A stretch of 64,000 nt of DNA from assembly GCF_029269745.1 (NCBI RefSeq), contig NZ_JARJHT010000001.1:1240001-1304000 (forward strand), written 5' to 3'. The notes beneath the pieces were generated by a model, which did no database searches, had not been told where the DNA came from, and saw nothing but the letters and a program-made list of their open reading frames with translations. This document shows positions 40,371-49,750 of the stretch, piece after piece. How positions within the stretch are numbered: position 1 is the stretch's first letter; each line of letters opens with the position of its first letter. Origin of the DNA: Polluticoccus soli. Its GTDB lineage: Bacteria; Bacteroidota; Bacteroidia; Chitinophagales; Chitinophagaceae. The position numbers were made by a program, and so were the translations under genes.

Positions 40371-42974
40371 TTATTTCAGTATTAATCTCTTTGTTTCTTT
40401 GATTCCATCAGCGTCGATCTCTACGAAGTAGACACCTTTAGCCTGGCTTTCCAGGTTCAGCTCTTTGGTGAACCTGCCACCATTGTGGCTGTACACGTCG
40501 TTAAACACTTGTTGCCCGGTCACAGTCATAACACGAAATTTCACTTCTTTGATGGTGTTGCCGCTGTAGAAGTCGACAGTAAACTTGCCGTTGCTTGGGT
40601 TTGGATATACCTGCACCGTGCGCAGATCTGCTGTTGTGTTGTTTACACTCACGTTGAATGGACGACGGAAGATCAACATGTAGTCTTCTGTTTCGCCTGA
40701 TATATAAGTGCCGCAACCTTCATCTGACGCTGTGTTTGGTCCTACGTTATTGTTGACGATAACGCGAAGACCAGTGGGTGCATCTACTATGGCAGCGTTA
40801 GGTATCACCACATTGCTGATCAGTGTATGATAACCTACGTTAGTGAACCCTGTAAAGATGCGCTCGTCAGGTATATCGTATTGGTGGTTGTTATTAAAGT
40901 CGGCAAACACCGTGATCTTAGCATCGCTATGGATCTCAGTTGGCATAGTATGGAATACATGGAACTGGTAGATACTGTCCACCCACATTTCGATAGGTTG
41001 CAGGTCGGTAAGGTCCTGGCGTTTGTGTACTGCACGAGGGTTGCCCAAGTGAGCACCGCCATCGTTGTTTGCAAAATTGTAAATAGCAAAACCGCCCACA
41101 TCGCTGGTATCATTCACACCTCCAAGCGACTGGCTGAAGCAGTAGCATTTATACGTTGGCTTCAGGTTCACTTTATGTACGGGAGTATAGCCAGTATCAT
41201 TGGTATGCGAGCAGACCATGCGCATGCGGTAGAATAATGGCTGACCGGTAAAGATGCGCATCAGTGTATCCTGGTCGGCCGAGGTAGGTATATTCACCCA
41301 GCCTATTGCATCGGCCGAACGCTGCCATAAGCGCGACAGACCGTTTCTTTCCTTTTGGTATGTTGTATCGGTAAGTACATAATCATAACCTATACACATA
41401 GAGGTATCGCCCTGGATCGTACCAACCACAGATGCTCCATCGCAAGGGCGATGACGAATATCGACAAGGTAATCTTCGGTTTCACCTTCAGTATAAGAGG
41501 CACAGGTATCCGGATTAACATTGCCGAGACGCAGCACTACGCGCATACCGGTGATACCAAATCCCGCAGTATCGGGTACCGTAAACGTATCTCTTACAAG
41601 ACCAGGGTTTGGTAATGACTGGCTTGTAAGCTCTTGCAGCACGCGTTCCCACGGGTCGAATACGCCGTTGCGGTTGTAATCTATAAATATAGCCGCAGAA
41701 CCCTGGCTGAAGGAACTTGCCGAGCTTATTTGCTGCACAAACAAATGGTAAGTGCTATCGTGGTACATTGGCACCGGTGGCAGCGCAGACCTGAAATCAG
41801 TATATGTTTTATTAGCGTTTGCGTTACTTAAGAATGGCGTTCCCGAACCATTGTTTAAAATAGTTTGGTTGCCCGGGTCGGTTATCACTTTCACATTGCC
41901 AATGTCCAAACCCGATGCAGTAGTGGCTTTAGAGCCTTCGCAATAACAGAAGTAAAATGGTGCGATGGTTACATGCTTAGGCGCTGTGGTAAATGACTGA
42001 CCTGATGCGATACAGGTAACTGTGGCGCGATACCATTTAGGCGATGAAATAACATCGGTGATATCGCCGGTTGGGCTGACTGTACCTGTCCAGTTGGTCC
42101 ACGTTGTGCCATTGACAGATGTCTGCCACTGGAAAGAGAAACCGGAATAAATGGCCAGACCTGCCAGGCTTTGTCCGAATGGTTTGTTCGGACAAACTTC
42201 ATTAGGTCCGGCTACAGATGTAGTGGGCGTGCCTGTACAAGGTATTTGTCCCCACAAATAGCTTTGACCGGTAGCTGGTGTTGCCGAAAGACTGGCAGTA
42301 AATGTTGAACTGGAAGGTACAGGCGAGGCGCTTGTATTAGGCAATGACTGATAGTCTGTTGAGTTGCGTCCAATACCGATCGCAGCACTAAAAAATTGGC
42401 CACTTGCCTCTTGCTTATACATCAACTCCAACGGTCCACCTTCGTACAGAATATACTGGTAGGTAATGTATAATGGCGACTGTGCAGAGAAAGAAGCCCA
42501 GTTTTTAAACTCCAAGGTAAACACGCGGTTTGGAGCTGTTCCTGTTGTTTTGTAGGTAATGGCGCTTGAGCTGACATTTCCCCAGGCATCGTGCCAACCG
42601 GCCATCATGCAAGGACCTATGGTGCTTAAGCTACTTGCACTGGGACTGAGCACCACAGAATTATTAGTTCCGAAGCTCATGTAGCCGTTGGTATGGCCGA
42701 CTACGGTAGTATACGGCACATTGCAAAAGGTAAATGTAAATCCGATGGGTATAGCCGGGCTGGTGTAGGTATCATCCCAGCTCGAAGTATTTGCTGTTGT
42801 AGCAGGTGTGCCGCCAACCAGGTAGTTGAATGGTTTTTGCGATGCCGTAAACGGATACGCAGCAGCGGTAGCAAATTGAGCATATGCCCGGTAAGTGTTA
42901 AACGCACACACAAACCCTAAAACCAGGAAAGGCACAACAACCTTCATCCTGTAAACAATAGATCGGGTATTCAT
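40371..42974 (-). CDS. GEVED-domain T9SS surface protein, paralogue 5
   Basis: An 867-residue protein with the AAYPF-type head (FATAAAYPFTASQKPFNYLVGG, IPIGFTFTFCNVPYTTVVGH, FTLEFKNWASFSAQ), then Ig-like (VCPNKPFGQSLAGLAIYSGF), GEVED 1 (FIDYNRNGVFDPWER to EGETEDYLVDI), Ig-like, GEVED 2 (VFADFNNNHQYDIPDER to SGETEDYMLIF) and a type A sorting domain (VQVYPNPSNGKFTVDFYSGN). The signal peptide ends near AYAQ at residue 33. A second Met at residue 10 could be the true start. Of the five it is closest to the 43197 copy, both in head and body, so these two represent the most recent duplication. Confidence 0.85.
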   Translation of the reverse strand: MNTRSIVYRMKVVVPFLVLGFVCAFNTYRAYAQFATAAAYPFTASQKPFNYLVGGTPATTANTSSWDDTYTSPAIPIGFTFTFCNVPYTTVVGHTNGYMSFGTNNSVVLSPSASSLSTIGPCMMAGWHDAWGNVSSSAITYKTTGTAPNRVFTLEFKNWASFSAQSPLYITYQYILYEGGPLELMYKQEASGQFFSAAIGIGRNSTDYQSLPNTSASPVPSSSTFTASLSATPATGQSYLWGQIPCTGTPTTSVAGPNEVCPNKPFGQSLAGLAIYSGFSFQWQTSVNGTTWTNWTGTVSPTGDITDVISSPKWYRATVTCIASGQSFTTAPKHVTIAPFYFCYCEGSKATTASGLDIGNVKVITDPGNQTILNNGSGTPFLSNANANKTYTDFRSALPPVPMYHDSTYHLFVQQISSASSFSQGSAAIFIDYNRNGVFDPWERVLQELTSQSLPNPGLVRDTFTVPDTAGFGITGMRVVLRLGNVNPDTCASYTEGETEDYLVDIRHRPCDGASVVGTIQGDTSMCIGYDYVLTDTTYQKERNGLSRLWQRSADAIGWVNIPTSADQDTLMRIFTGQPLFYRMRMVCSHTNDTGYTPVHKVNLKPTYKCYCFSQSLGGVNDTSDVGGFAIYNFANNDGGAHLGNPRAVHKRQDLTDLQPIEMWVDSIYQFHVFHTMPTEIHSDAKITVFADFNNNHQYDIPDERIFTGFTNVGYHTLISNVVIPNAAIVDAPTGLRVIVNNNVGPNTASDEGCGTYISGETEDYMLIFRRPFNVSVNNTTADLRTVQVYPNPSNGKFTVDFYSGNTIKEVKFRVMTVTGQQVFNDVYSHNGGRFTKELNLESQAKGVYFVEIDADGIKETKRLILK

Positions 42975-43048
42975 CTTATCTATATTATTACTATTTAGAA
43001 GTACTGGATTCTGGCAGTTAAATAACTGCGAACAGTTTTTAACCGGAT

Positions 43049-43058
43049 AGTAAATTTA
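43049..43058 (-). promoter_or_regulatory. Shared TAAATTTACT box upstream of the GEVED gene at 40371
   Basis: Minus strand TAAATTTACT, 75 bp before the ATG and followed by ATCCGGTTAAA; the copy upstream of 45806 also has GTTAAA at about this distance. Confidence 0.3.
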
Positions 43059-43143
43059 GGTATATAGATAGCGCGAACAGTTTTGAAACCCGCTCCAGAC
43101 AACGATTTAACTCCAATTTAATTGTAAGATTAATAAAATATTA

Positions 43144-43167
43144 AAGGGAGCCCATCGGGGCTCCCTT
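43144..43167 (-). terminator. Terminator of the GEVED gene at 43197
   Basis: A 10-bp perfect stem AAGGGAGCCC / GGGCTCCCTT with a 4-nt loop, 30 bp after the stop, then T-rich on the minus strand. Confidence 0.8.
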
Positions 43168-43196
43168 CACCATATCTGTTTATTAACCGCTGGTTA

Positions 43197-45806
43197 TTAT
43201 TTGATCACCAATCGTTTAGTTTCTCTTATACCATCAGCATCGATCTCAACAAAGTATACACCCTTGGCCTGGCTTTCGAGGCTGAGCTCTTTAGTAAACC
43301 TGCCGCCGTTATGATTGTATACTTCACTCAGCACTTGCTGACCAGTAACGGTCATGATACGAACCTTAACTTCTTTGATGGTGTTGCCACTGTAGAAGTC
43401 GACAGTAAATTTGCCGCTGCTAGGGTTCGGATAAACCTGCACCGTACGCAGATCCGCAGTAGTATTGTTTACACTTACGTTGAACGGACGACGGAAGATC
43501 ACCATGTAGTCTTCTGTTTCACCTGAGATATAAGTACCGCAAGCATCGTCAGACTGAGGATTAGGACCTACGTTGTTATTTATGATCACACGCAAACCTG
43601 TTGGCGCATCAACGATCGCTGCATTAGGTATTACTACGTTGCCCAGAAGTGTATGATAACCTACGTTGGTAAAACCTGTAAAGATGCGCTCGTCAGGCAT
43701 ATCGTATTGATGGTTGCCGTTGAAATCAGCAAACACCGTGATCTTAGCATCGCTGTGGAACTCGTTCGGCATAGTATGGTACACATGGAACTGGTACATG
43801 CTGTCTACCCATAACTCAACAGGTTGACGATCTGTAAAGTCCTGGCGTTTGCGCACTGCACGAGGGTTGTCCAGGTGAGCGCCACCGTCGGTAGTTGCAA
43901 AGTTGTAGATACCAAAACCACCAATATCACTTGAGTCGTTAACACCACCCAGCGACTGGCTGAAGCAGTAACATTTGTATGTTGGTTTCAGGTTCACTTT
44001 ATGAACTACGGTATAAGCAGTATCGTTGGTATGAGAACAGATCATGCGCACGCGGTAGAACAATGGTTGACCGGTGAATATGCGCATCAAAGTATCCTTA
44101 TCAACTGAGTTAGGTATATCCACCCAACCGATACCATCGGCTGAGCGTTGCCACAGGCGCGACAGGCCATGCTTTTTGGTTTGATAAGTAGTATCGGTCA
44201 ATATATAGTCATATCCAACGCACATAGACGTGTCACCTTCAATGGTGCCCGGAGTAGGCTTGCTGTCGCAAGGACGGTAACGAAGATCTACCAGGTAATC
44301 TTCTGTTTCGCCTTCAGGATAAGAGGCACAGGTATCGGGAGATATATTGCCGGCGCGGAACACCACGCGCATACCGGTGAAACCATATTCAGCGGTGTCC
44401 GGAACGGTGAACGTATCTTTTACAACACCGGGATTAGGCAACGCCTGGCTGGTTTTTTCCTCCATTACCCGTTCCCACGGATCGAACCTGCCGTTGCGGT
44501 TATAATCGACAAATATGGCAGCAATACCTTCGGTGAAGGTGGCCGCAGACGATATTTGCGACACTTGCAGCACATAAGAACTATCGTGGTACATTGGCAC
44601 AGGCGGAATACTAATCCTGAAATCAGTGTACATTTTATTTGCACTGGCGTTGCTCAACATAGGTATAGCGCTGCCGTTATTAAGTATAGTCTGATTGGAA
44701 GGGTACGTGATCACGCTCATATTACCAATATCGTTGCCAGAAGCTGTAGTAGCTGTTGAGCCACCGCAATAGCAATAGTAGAACGGAGCAATGGTTACCA
44801 GCTTCGGAGCAGTAGTATACGACTGACCGGAGGCGATACATGTAACGGTACAACGATACCATTTTGGTGTATTAATGACATCAGAGATATCACCAGTTGA
44901 GCTCACGGTACCTGTCCAGTTCGTCCATGCCGTACCGTTGGCAGAAGTTTGCCATTGGAAAGTAAAACCTGAATAGATCGCCAGCCCTGCAAGGCTTTGT
45001 CCGAAAGATTTATTAGGACAAACCTGGTCAGGTCCAGCAACAGATGTTGTAGGTGTACCTGTACAAGGCACCTGGCCCCACAAATAGCTTTGACCTGTAG
45101 CAGGTTTACCGTTAATGCTTGATGTAAAAGTCGTGCTGGAAGAAACCGGGGTGGCGCTTACATTATTAAGTGTCTGCCAGTCGCTGCTGGAGTTGGCGAT
45201 TCCAATCGCCGTTGCCGAGCCTGATGAACCAAAGCCGCTGGTACCAGCCTCCTGCTTGTACATGATCTCAATAGGACCGCCTTCGTACAAGATGTACTGA
45301 TAAGTAATGTAGCCCGGATAAGACGTGTATGAAAACGTACCCCAGTTTTTGAATTCGACTGTGAGTATGCGATTAGGCGCCGTACCCGTCATCAGGTAAG
45401 TTACAGGGCTCGCTGCACCACTACCTGATACGTCGCCTGATGCGTCGTGCCAGCCTGCCATTACGCAAGGAGCAATACTAGACAAACTACTTTGGCTGGC
45501 AGGATAGGTATAACCTGTATTATTGCCAAAGCGCAAAAAACCGTTCGTGTGCGCGGTAACCTGCGTATATGGCGTGTTGCAAAAATTAAAAGTAAAACCA
45601 ATAGGAATAGGAGTGCCGCTATCATCCCAGCTTGAGAAGGTAATACTGGTGCCACCAACAAGGTAGTTAAATGGTTTTTGCGAAGCGGTAAACGGGTAAG
45701 CAGCGGCGGTAGCAAACTGAGCGCGAACTCCGATTGGATTTAATACCCCAAGAATCCAAAGCAAAAGGACAGCCTTGATCCTATGAGTAAAGTTAAGCGT
45801 ATTCAT
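43197..45806 (-). CDS. GEVED-domain T9SS surface protein, rightmost array member
   Basis: An 869-residue protein beginning MNTLNFTHRIKAVLLLWILGV, signal ending VRAQ. A GTG one codon upstream is also open, but ATG is preferred. The head is the AAYPF type (FATAAAYPFTASQKPFNYLVGG, LTVEFKNWGTFSYT). Ig-like (VCPNKSFGQSLAGLAIYSGF), GEVED 1 (FVDYNRNGRFDPWER to EGETEDYLVDL), Ig-like, GEVED 2 (VFADFNGNHQYDMPDER to SGETEDYMVIF) and the type A sorting domain (VQVYPNPSSGKFTVDFYSGN) follow. It is the promoter-distal edge of the array relative to gcvH and, with the others, uses its own terminator. Confidence 0.85.
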   Translation of the reverse strand: MNTLNFTHRIKAVLLLWILGVLNPIGVRAQFATAAAYPFTASQKPFNYLVGGTSITFSSWDDSGTPIPIGFTFNFCNTPYTQVTAHTNGFLRFGNNTGYTYPASQSSLSSIAPCVMAGWHDASGDVSGSGAASPVTYLMTGTAPNRILTVEFKNWGTFSYTSYPGYITYQYILYEGGPIEIMYKQEAGTSGFGSSGSATAIGIANSSSDWQTLNNVSATPVSSSTTFTSSINGKPATGQSYLWGQVPCTGTPTTSVAGPDQVCPNKSFGQSLAGLAIYSGFTFQWQTSANGTAWTNWTGTVSSTGDISDVINTPKWYRCTVTCIASGQSYTTAPKLVTIAPFYYCYCGGSTATTASGNDIGNMSVITYPSNQTILNNGSAIPMLSNASANKMYTDFRISIPPVPMYHDSSYVLQVSQISSAATFTEGIAAIFVDYNRNGRFDPWERVMEEKTSQALPNPGVVKDTFTVPDTAEYGFTGMRVVFRAGNISPDTCASYPEGETEDYLVDLRYRPCDSKPTPGTIEGDTSMCVGYDYILTDTTYQTKKHGLSRLWQRSADGIGWVDIPNSVDKDTLMRIFTGQPLFYRVRMICSHTNDTAYTVVHKVNLKPTYKCYCFSQSLGGVNDSSDIGGFGIYNFATTDGGAHLDNPRAVRKRQDFTDRQPVELWVDSMYQFHVYHTMPNEFHSDAKITVFADFNGNHQYDMPDERIFTGFTNVGYHTLLGNVVIPNAAIVDAPTGLRVIINNNVGPNPQSDDACGTYISGETEDYMVIFRRPFNVSVNNTTADLRTVQVYPNPSSGKFTVDFYSGNTIKEVKVRIMTVTGQQVLSEVYNHNGGRFTKELSLESQAKGVYFVEIDADGIRETKRLVIK

Positions 45807-45874
45807 CACTTCAATAATTAAACAGTTAGGATTGTGTCGTTTAGTTAAAAAGAAAAAACTCTTCTTTAACAGCC

Positions 45875-45884
45875 AGTAAATCTA
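45875..45884 (-). promoter_or_regulatory. Shared TAGATTTACT box upstream of the rightmost GEVED gene
   Basis: Minus strand TAGATTTACT, 69 bp before the ATG, followed by GGCTGTTAAA. Confidence 0.3.
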
Positions 45885-46061
45885 TGGAAATTAAATTAAA
45901 GTTAAAAAAAAATTAAACTCGAATTAAAACGAAACAAGATAATTATATTGAAAAATCAAAATATGTAAATTCTCGCGACTTTTGCAGTTTCCACGACTGC
46001 ATAACGGGTAATTTTTACTCCCGATATTTTCTTCTATTTTTACGCCCACAAAAAAACCATT

Positions 46062-46442
46062 ATGCAATTCCCGGATACACTGAAATACACCAAAGACCAC
46101 GAATGGATCAAGCTCGAAGGCAATACTGCAACTGTAGGCATTACTGAGTTTGCACAGCGTGAGCTGGGTGATATCGTTTTCGTTGACATTAACTCAACTG
46201 GCAAAAGCCTGGGCGCCAACGATATATTTGGTACTGTAGAAGCCGTAAAAACCGTATCAGACCTGTACCTGCCTATAGCTGGCTCAGTTGACGAGGTGAA
46301 CCCGGAACTGGAAGGCAATCCTGAGTTTGTAAATCAGGACCCATATGGTAAAGGCTGGATGATCAAAATGACCGTGAGCAACCTGGCTGACGTTGAAGGC
46401 CTGATGGATGCTGCTGCTTATCGCCAGCTTATTGGCGAATAA
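46062..46442 (+). CDS. gcvH: Glycine cleavage system H protein
   Basis: A 126-residue H protein, the lipoylated carrier that shuttles the aminomethyl group between the P, T and L proteins of glycine cleavage. The N-terminus [20 protein letters not shown] and the lipoylation segment [16 protein letters not shown], with predicted lipoyl-Lys63, are clear, as is the [12 protein letters not shown] core. Length is normal. None of gcvT, gcvP or lipoylation genes is adjacent; instead gcvH is followed 3 bp later by a VanZ-like gene. Confidence 0.96.
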   Translation: MQFPDTLKYTKDHEWIKLEGNTATVGITEFAQRELGDIVFVDINSTGKSLGANDIFGTVEAVKTVSDLYLPIAGSVDEVNPELEGNPEFVNQDPYGKGWMIKMTVSNLADVEGLMDAAAYRQLIGE

Positions 46443-46445
46443 GCT

Positions 46446-46838
46446 ATGAGTAAAATATTCTCGCAAGACTCTCCATATAAGAATAGAGCAAGGTGGCTGG
46501 CAATAGCCTGGACCTTGCTCATTTTTATTTTATGCTTTTTACCGGGGCGCGACCTGCCGGATGTGGACATACCATTTATAGATAAGTGGGTACACCTTGT
46601 GCTGTTTGGAGCGTTCAGTTTCTTATGGCTGTGCTCGACGCCTACACGCAATATACATTTCCTGATCCCGTTATTTACCATTACCGTTTTTCTGGGCTGG
46701 CTGGTGGAATACATACAAGGCCATTATGTAGTGGGTCGCACGCAGGATAATATGGACACGTTTGCTGATAGCATAGGTGGACTAATTGGTATTCTCATTT
46801 TCGCTTTGCTATTTTATATAAATGAGCGGCGAAGCTGA
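46446..46838 (+). CDS. VanZ-like membrane protein
   Basis: A 130-residue membrane protein with helices at about 13-30, 45-62, 70-88 and 105-125. The VanZ-type pattern PGRDLPDVDIPFIDKWVHLVLFGAFSFLWL and the later WLVEYIQ with DNMDTFADSIGGLIG are present. The prototype VanZ gives low-level teicoplanin resistance; most relatives have unknown roles. It starts 3 bp after gcvH and is likely co-transcribed with it. Confidence 0.85.
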   Translation: MSKIFSQDSPYKNRARWLAIAWTLLIFILCFLPGRDLPDVDIPFIDKWVHLVLFGAFSFLWLCSTPTRNIHFLIPLFTITVFLGWLVEYIQGHYVVGRTQDNMDTFADSIGGLIGILIFALLFYINERRS

Positions 46839-46880
46839 AAAGCGATAATAACTTGTATTTTAGCTACCTATTTTGCAGAA

Positions 46881-47903
46881 ATGATCTACAGGAGTAAAGC
46901 CCCGTTACGCCTCGGACTAGCTGGCGGCGGCACCGACGTTAGTCCGTATTGTGACCTTTACGGTGGCGCGATATTGAATGCTACGATTTCTTTATATGCA
47001 TATGCCACTATTGAATTGCTGAACGAACCAGTCGTTCAGCTCGAAGCAATAGACAGACAGGAAACAGTACAATATGACCTTACCGATACGCTGCCTATTG
47101 ACGGTAAGCTTGATCTGGCAACCGGCGTTTACAACAGTATTGTAAAAACCTATGGCAAACTCCCATCAGGCTTTAAGCTGACGACATTTGTAGATGCCCC
47201 GGCTGGTTCCGGCCTCGGCACTTCTTCTACTTTGATGGTAGCAATTATCGGCGCATTTGCAGAATGGCTAAAATTGCCGCTGGGTGAATACGATATTGCG
47301 CATCTAAGCTACCAGGTAGAACGCGTTGACCTTGCAATGGCAGGGGGAAAGCAAGATCAATACGCCGCTACTTTTGGCGGTGTGAACTTTATGGAGTTTT
47401 ACGACGGAGACAAGGTAATTGTAAATCCATTGCGTATCAAGCCACAATACCTGTATGAGCTCGAAAACAACCTGCTGCTCTATTTTACAGCTACCAGCCG
47501 ACTTTCTTCTACTATTATCGAAACGCAGAGCAAGAACGTTAAAGAAAAAAACCAGCAATCTATCGAAGCGATGCACCATCTTAAAGAACAGGCCCAGATG
47601 ATGAAAGAGGCTTTGTTGAAAGGTAAGGTTCATGACATTGGTGCCATTCTCGACTATGGCTTCCGTTATAAAAAGCAAATGGCCCAGGGCATATCTAATA
47701 CCAAAATGGACGATATATACGAGGTGGCACTTAAGGCAGGAGCAACTGGTGGTAAGATATCCGGAGCGGGCGGTGGTGGATTTATGATGTTTTATTGTCC
47801 CGCCAACACACGTTACTCGGTACAGCAGGCGCTAAACAATTTTGGTGGAGATTTCCGCGCTTACCAGTTCACACAACACGGGCTGTCAACCTGGAGCATA
47901 TAA
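46881..47903 (+). CDS. hddA: GHMP kinase, D-glycero-D-manno-heptose 7-phosphate kinase-like
   Basis: A 340-residue sugar kinase of the GHMP superfamily. The N-terminus IYRSKAPLRLGLAGGGTDVSPYC is typical of HddA-like heptose kinases. The ATP-binding loop PAGSGLGTSSTL spans 107-118, and the C-terminal GHMP motif KISGAGGGGFMMFYC is intact. It probably phosphorylates heptose 7-phosphate at C1 as the first step toward GDP-heptose. The next gene (2 bp away... start at 47905) is a matching nucleotidyltransferase, and a glycosyltransferase follows. A fucose-kinase-like specificity cannot be excluded. Confidence 0.85.
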   Translation: MIYRSKAPLRLGLAGGGTDVSPYCDLYGGAILNATISLYAYATIELLNEPVVQLEAIDRQETVQYDLTDTLPIDGKLDLATGVYNSIVKTYGKLPSGFKLTTFVDAPAGSGLGTSSTLMVAIIGAFAEWLKLPLGEYDIAHLSYQVERVDLAMAGGKQDQYAATFGGVNFMEFYDGDKVIVNPLRIKPQYLYELENNLLLYFTATSRLSSTIIETQSKNVKEKNQQSIEAMHHLKEQAQMMKEALLKGKVHDIGAILDYGFRYKKQMAQGISNTKMDDIYEVALKAGATGGKISGAGGGGFMMFYCPANTRYSVQQALNNFGGDFRAYQFTQHGLSTWSI

Positions 47904-47904
47904 T

Positions 47905-48603
47905 ATGGAATGTATCGTACTGGCGGGAGGATTGGGTACAAGGCTACGCAACACCATTGGCGACTACCCTAAGTGCATGGCAGAAGTAAACGGGAAACCT
48001 TTTCTCAGGTATATACTCGACTACCTGACATTGCAAAATTGCACCCGGTTGATATTATCACTCGGTTATAAGCACGAAGTGATCAATGAATGGCTGAAGA
48101 GCCAGCAGTATAGTTTCGAGATCGTACCTGTGATAGAAAACGAACCACTGGGTACAGGTGGTGGCATACAACTAGCATTGAAGGCTGCAGCAGACGATAA
48201 TGTCGCGGTCTTGAACGGCGACACTATGTTCAATGTAGAGATCGTACAACAATTAGAACTACACAAGAAATTGGGTGCTGAAACAACACTGGCATTAAAA
48301 CCAATGAGCGATGCAGGGCGTTATGGATTAGTAAACTGCGATGACAATAACATCATCACTTCGTTCGAAGAAAAACGTGCCGGCGCACAAGGATTGATCA
48401 ATGGTGGTGTATATATCATTAACCGTAAAGCCTTCCTGGAACATCGCTTGCCAGAAAAGTTTTCGTTTGAAACTGATTACCTCGCGAAGTTTGTATCGGA
48501 AGGCAAGTTCTCCGGTTTCATTAGCGACAGCTATTTTATTGACATAGGCATACCAGAAGACTATAATAGAGCGCAGATAGATTTTAAGGAGAAAACATTA
48601 TGA
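47905..48603 (+). CDS. hddC: Sugar-phosphate nucleotidyltransferase, HddC-like
   Basis: A 232-residue nucleotidyltransferase. The signature MECIVLAGGLGTRLRNTIGDYPKCMAEVNGKPFLRYIL at the N-terminus is the NTP-binding motif, and VLNGDTMFNVEI supplies the metal-binding Asp. The C-terminal SYFIDIGIPEDYNRAQ is typical of GDP-D-glycero-alpha-D-manno-heptose pyrophosphorylases. The ATG at 47905 is one base after the hddA stop; the longer frame is an overlap into hddA. It overlaps the next gene by four bases (ATGA). Together with hddA it would produce NDP-heptose for an envelope glycan. Confidence 0.85.
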   Translation: MECIVLAGGLGTRLRNTIGDYPKCMAEVNGKPFLRYILDYLTLQNCTRLILSLGYKHEVINEWLKSQQYSFEIVPVIENEPLGTGGGIQLALKAAADDNVAVLNGDTMFNVEIVQQLELHKKLGAETTLALKPMSDAGRYGLVNCDDNNIITSFEEKRAGAQGLINGGVYIINRKAFLEHRLPEKFSFETDYLAKFVSEGKFSGFISDSYFIDIGIPEDYNRAQIDFKEKTL

Positions 48604-49727
48604 AGATCGCGATAGTTGGCCCAGCTTATCCGTTACGTGGCGGTGGTATCTCAACTTTTAATGAGCGGCTTGCTGAAGTATTGCAGGAGCTAGGGCACGA
48701 TGTAATCATCTACTCGTTCTCGCTGCAGTATCCTTCATTCCTGTTTCCCGGCAAATCACAATTTACCGACGAGCCTGCGCCTGCTCACCTAAAGATCAGG
48801 ACGATCATTAATTCTATCAATCCGTTCAACTGGCTAACATCAGGTAACGAGATAAAAAAAGCCCGTCCAGATCTTTTGATCGTTCGCTACTGGCTACCTT
48901 TTATGGGGCCATGTCTCGGTACTATTTTACGCATTGTGCGTGGCAATAAACACACACGCATACTGTGCATTGCCGACAATGTGATACCACATGAAAAAAG
49001 GCCGGGCGATTTGGCGTTCACTAAATATTTCCTGAAGCCGGTAGACAGCTTTGTGACCATGAGTAAAGAGGTACTCAAGGATCTGAAAAACCTGACCAAT
49101 AAACCAGCTAGTTACCAGCCGCACCCTTTGTATGATAATTACGGCCCGGGAGTATCGAGAGAAGAAGCGCTGACCAAACTAAAGCTTCCGGAAGGCAAGT
49201 ATCTTTTGTTCTTTGGTTTTATCAGAAAATACAAAGGCCTTGACTTGTTGTTGGAGGCTATGGCCGATGAGCGAATTAAAGCAGCAGGCACACAGCTGAT
49301 AGTAGCCGGTGAATTTTACGGTGACCGTGAACTGTATGAGCAAATAATTGATAAAAACGATCTACGTGACCAGGTACAACTCTTTACCGAGTTCATTCCT
49401 AACGACGAAGTAAAATACTATTTCAGTGCAGCTGATCTTGTTGTACAGCCCTACCGGAGCGCTACACAAAGCGGTATCTCGCAGGTAGCCTACCATTTTG
49501 AAAAACCAATGGTAGTGACCAATGTTGGCGGACTGGCTGAACTGATACCCGACGGCAAAGTGGGCTATGTAACCGGCTCGGAACCGAAGGCAATTGCCGA
49601 CGCCATTGTAAAATTTTTTCAGCAGGACCCGGCTGTTTTTGCTGCCTACCTGAAAGAAGAAAAGAAAAAATATACCTGGGATCATTTTACCAAAACACTG
49701 CTGGCAACGGCATTCGGCAAGCAGTGA
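48600..49727 (+). CDS. Glycosyltransferase, GT4 (GT-B fold)
   Basis: A 375-residue glycosyltransferase. The N-terminal domain begins MKIAIVGPAYPLRGGGISTFNERLAEVL, with the glycine-rich acceptor loop. The C-terminal donor domain contains LLFFGFIRKYKGLDLLLEA and the E-type motif region SATQSGISQVAYHFEKPMVVTNVGGLAELI. It is translationally coupled to hddC, so it probably transfers heptose or a related residue to a surface polysaccharide or glycoprotein glycan. Bacteroidota T9SS cargo and S-layer proteins are often glycosylated, but the acceptor here is unknown. Confidence 0.88.
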   Translation: MKIAIVGPAYPLRGGGISTFNERLAEVLQELGHDVIIYSFSLQYPSFLFPGKSQFTDEPAPAHLKIRTIINSINPFNWLTSGNEIKKARPDLLIVRYWLPFMGPCLGTILRIVRGNKHTRILCIADNVIPHEKRPGDLAFTKYFLKPVDSFVTMSKEVLKDLKNLTNKPASYQPHPLYDNYGPGVSREEALTKLKLPEGKYLLFFGFIRKYKGLDLLLEAMADERIKAAGTQLIVAGEFYGDRELYEQIIDKNDLRDQVQLFTEFIPNDEVKYYFSAADLVVQPYRSATQSGISQVAYHFEKPMVVTNVGGLAELIPDGKVGYVTGSEPKAIADAIVKFFQQDPAVFAAYLKEEKKKYTWDHFTKTLLATAFGKQ

Positions 49728-49750
49728 CGATATATTCATAATTTAGCGGC

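Noticed and set aside
29620-45806. CRISPR or other direct-repeat array in the strongly repetitive region
   Set aside because: The repetition is long paralogous coding sequence, not short spaced repeats.
47842-47904. N-terminal extension of hddC into hddA
   Set aside because: The nucleotidyltransferase motif starts at the ATG at 47905; the extension only mirrors the end of hddA in another frame.
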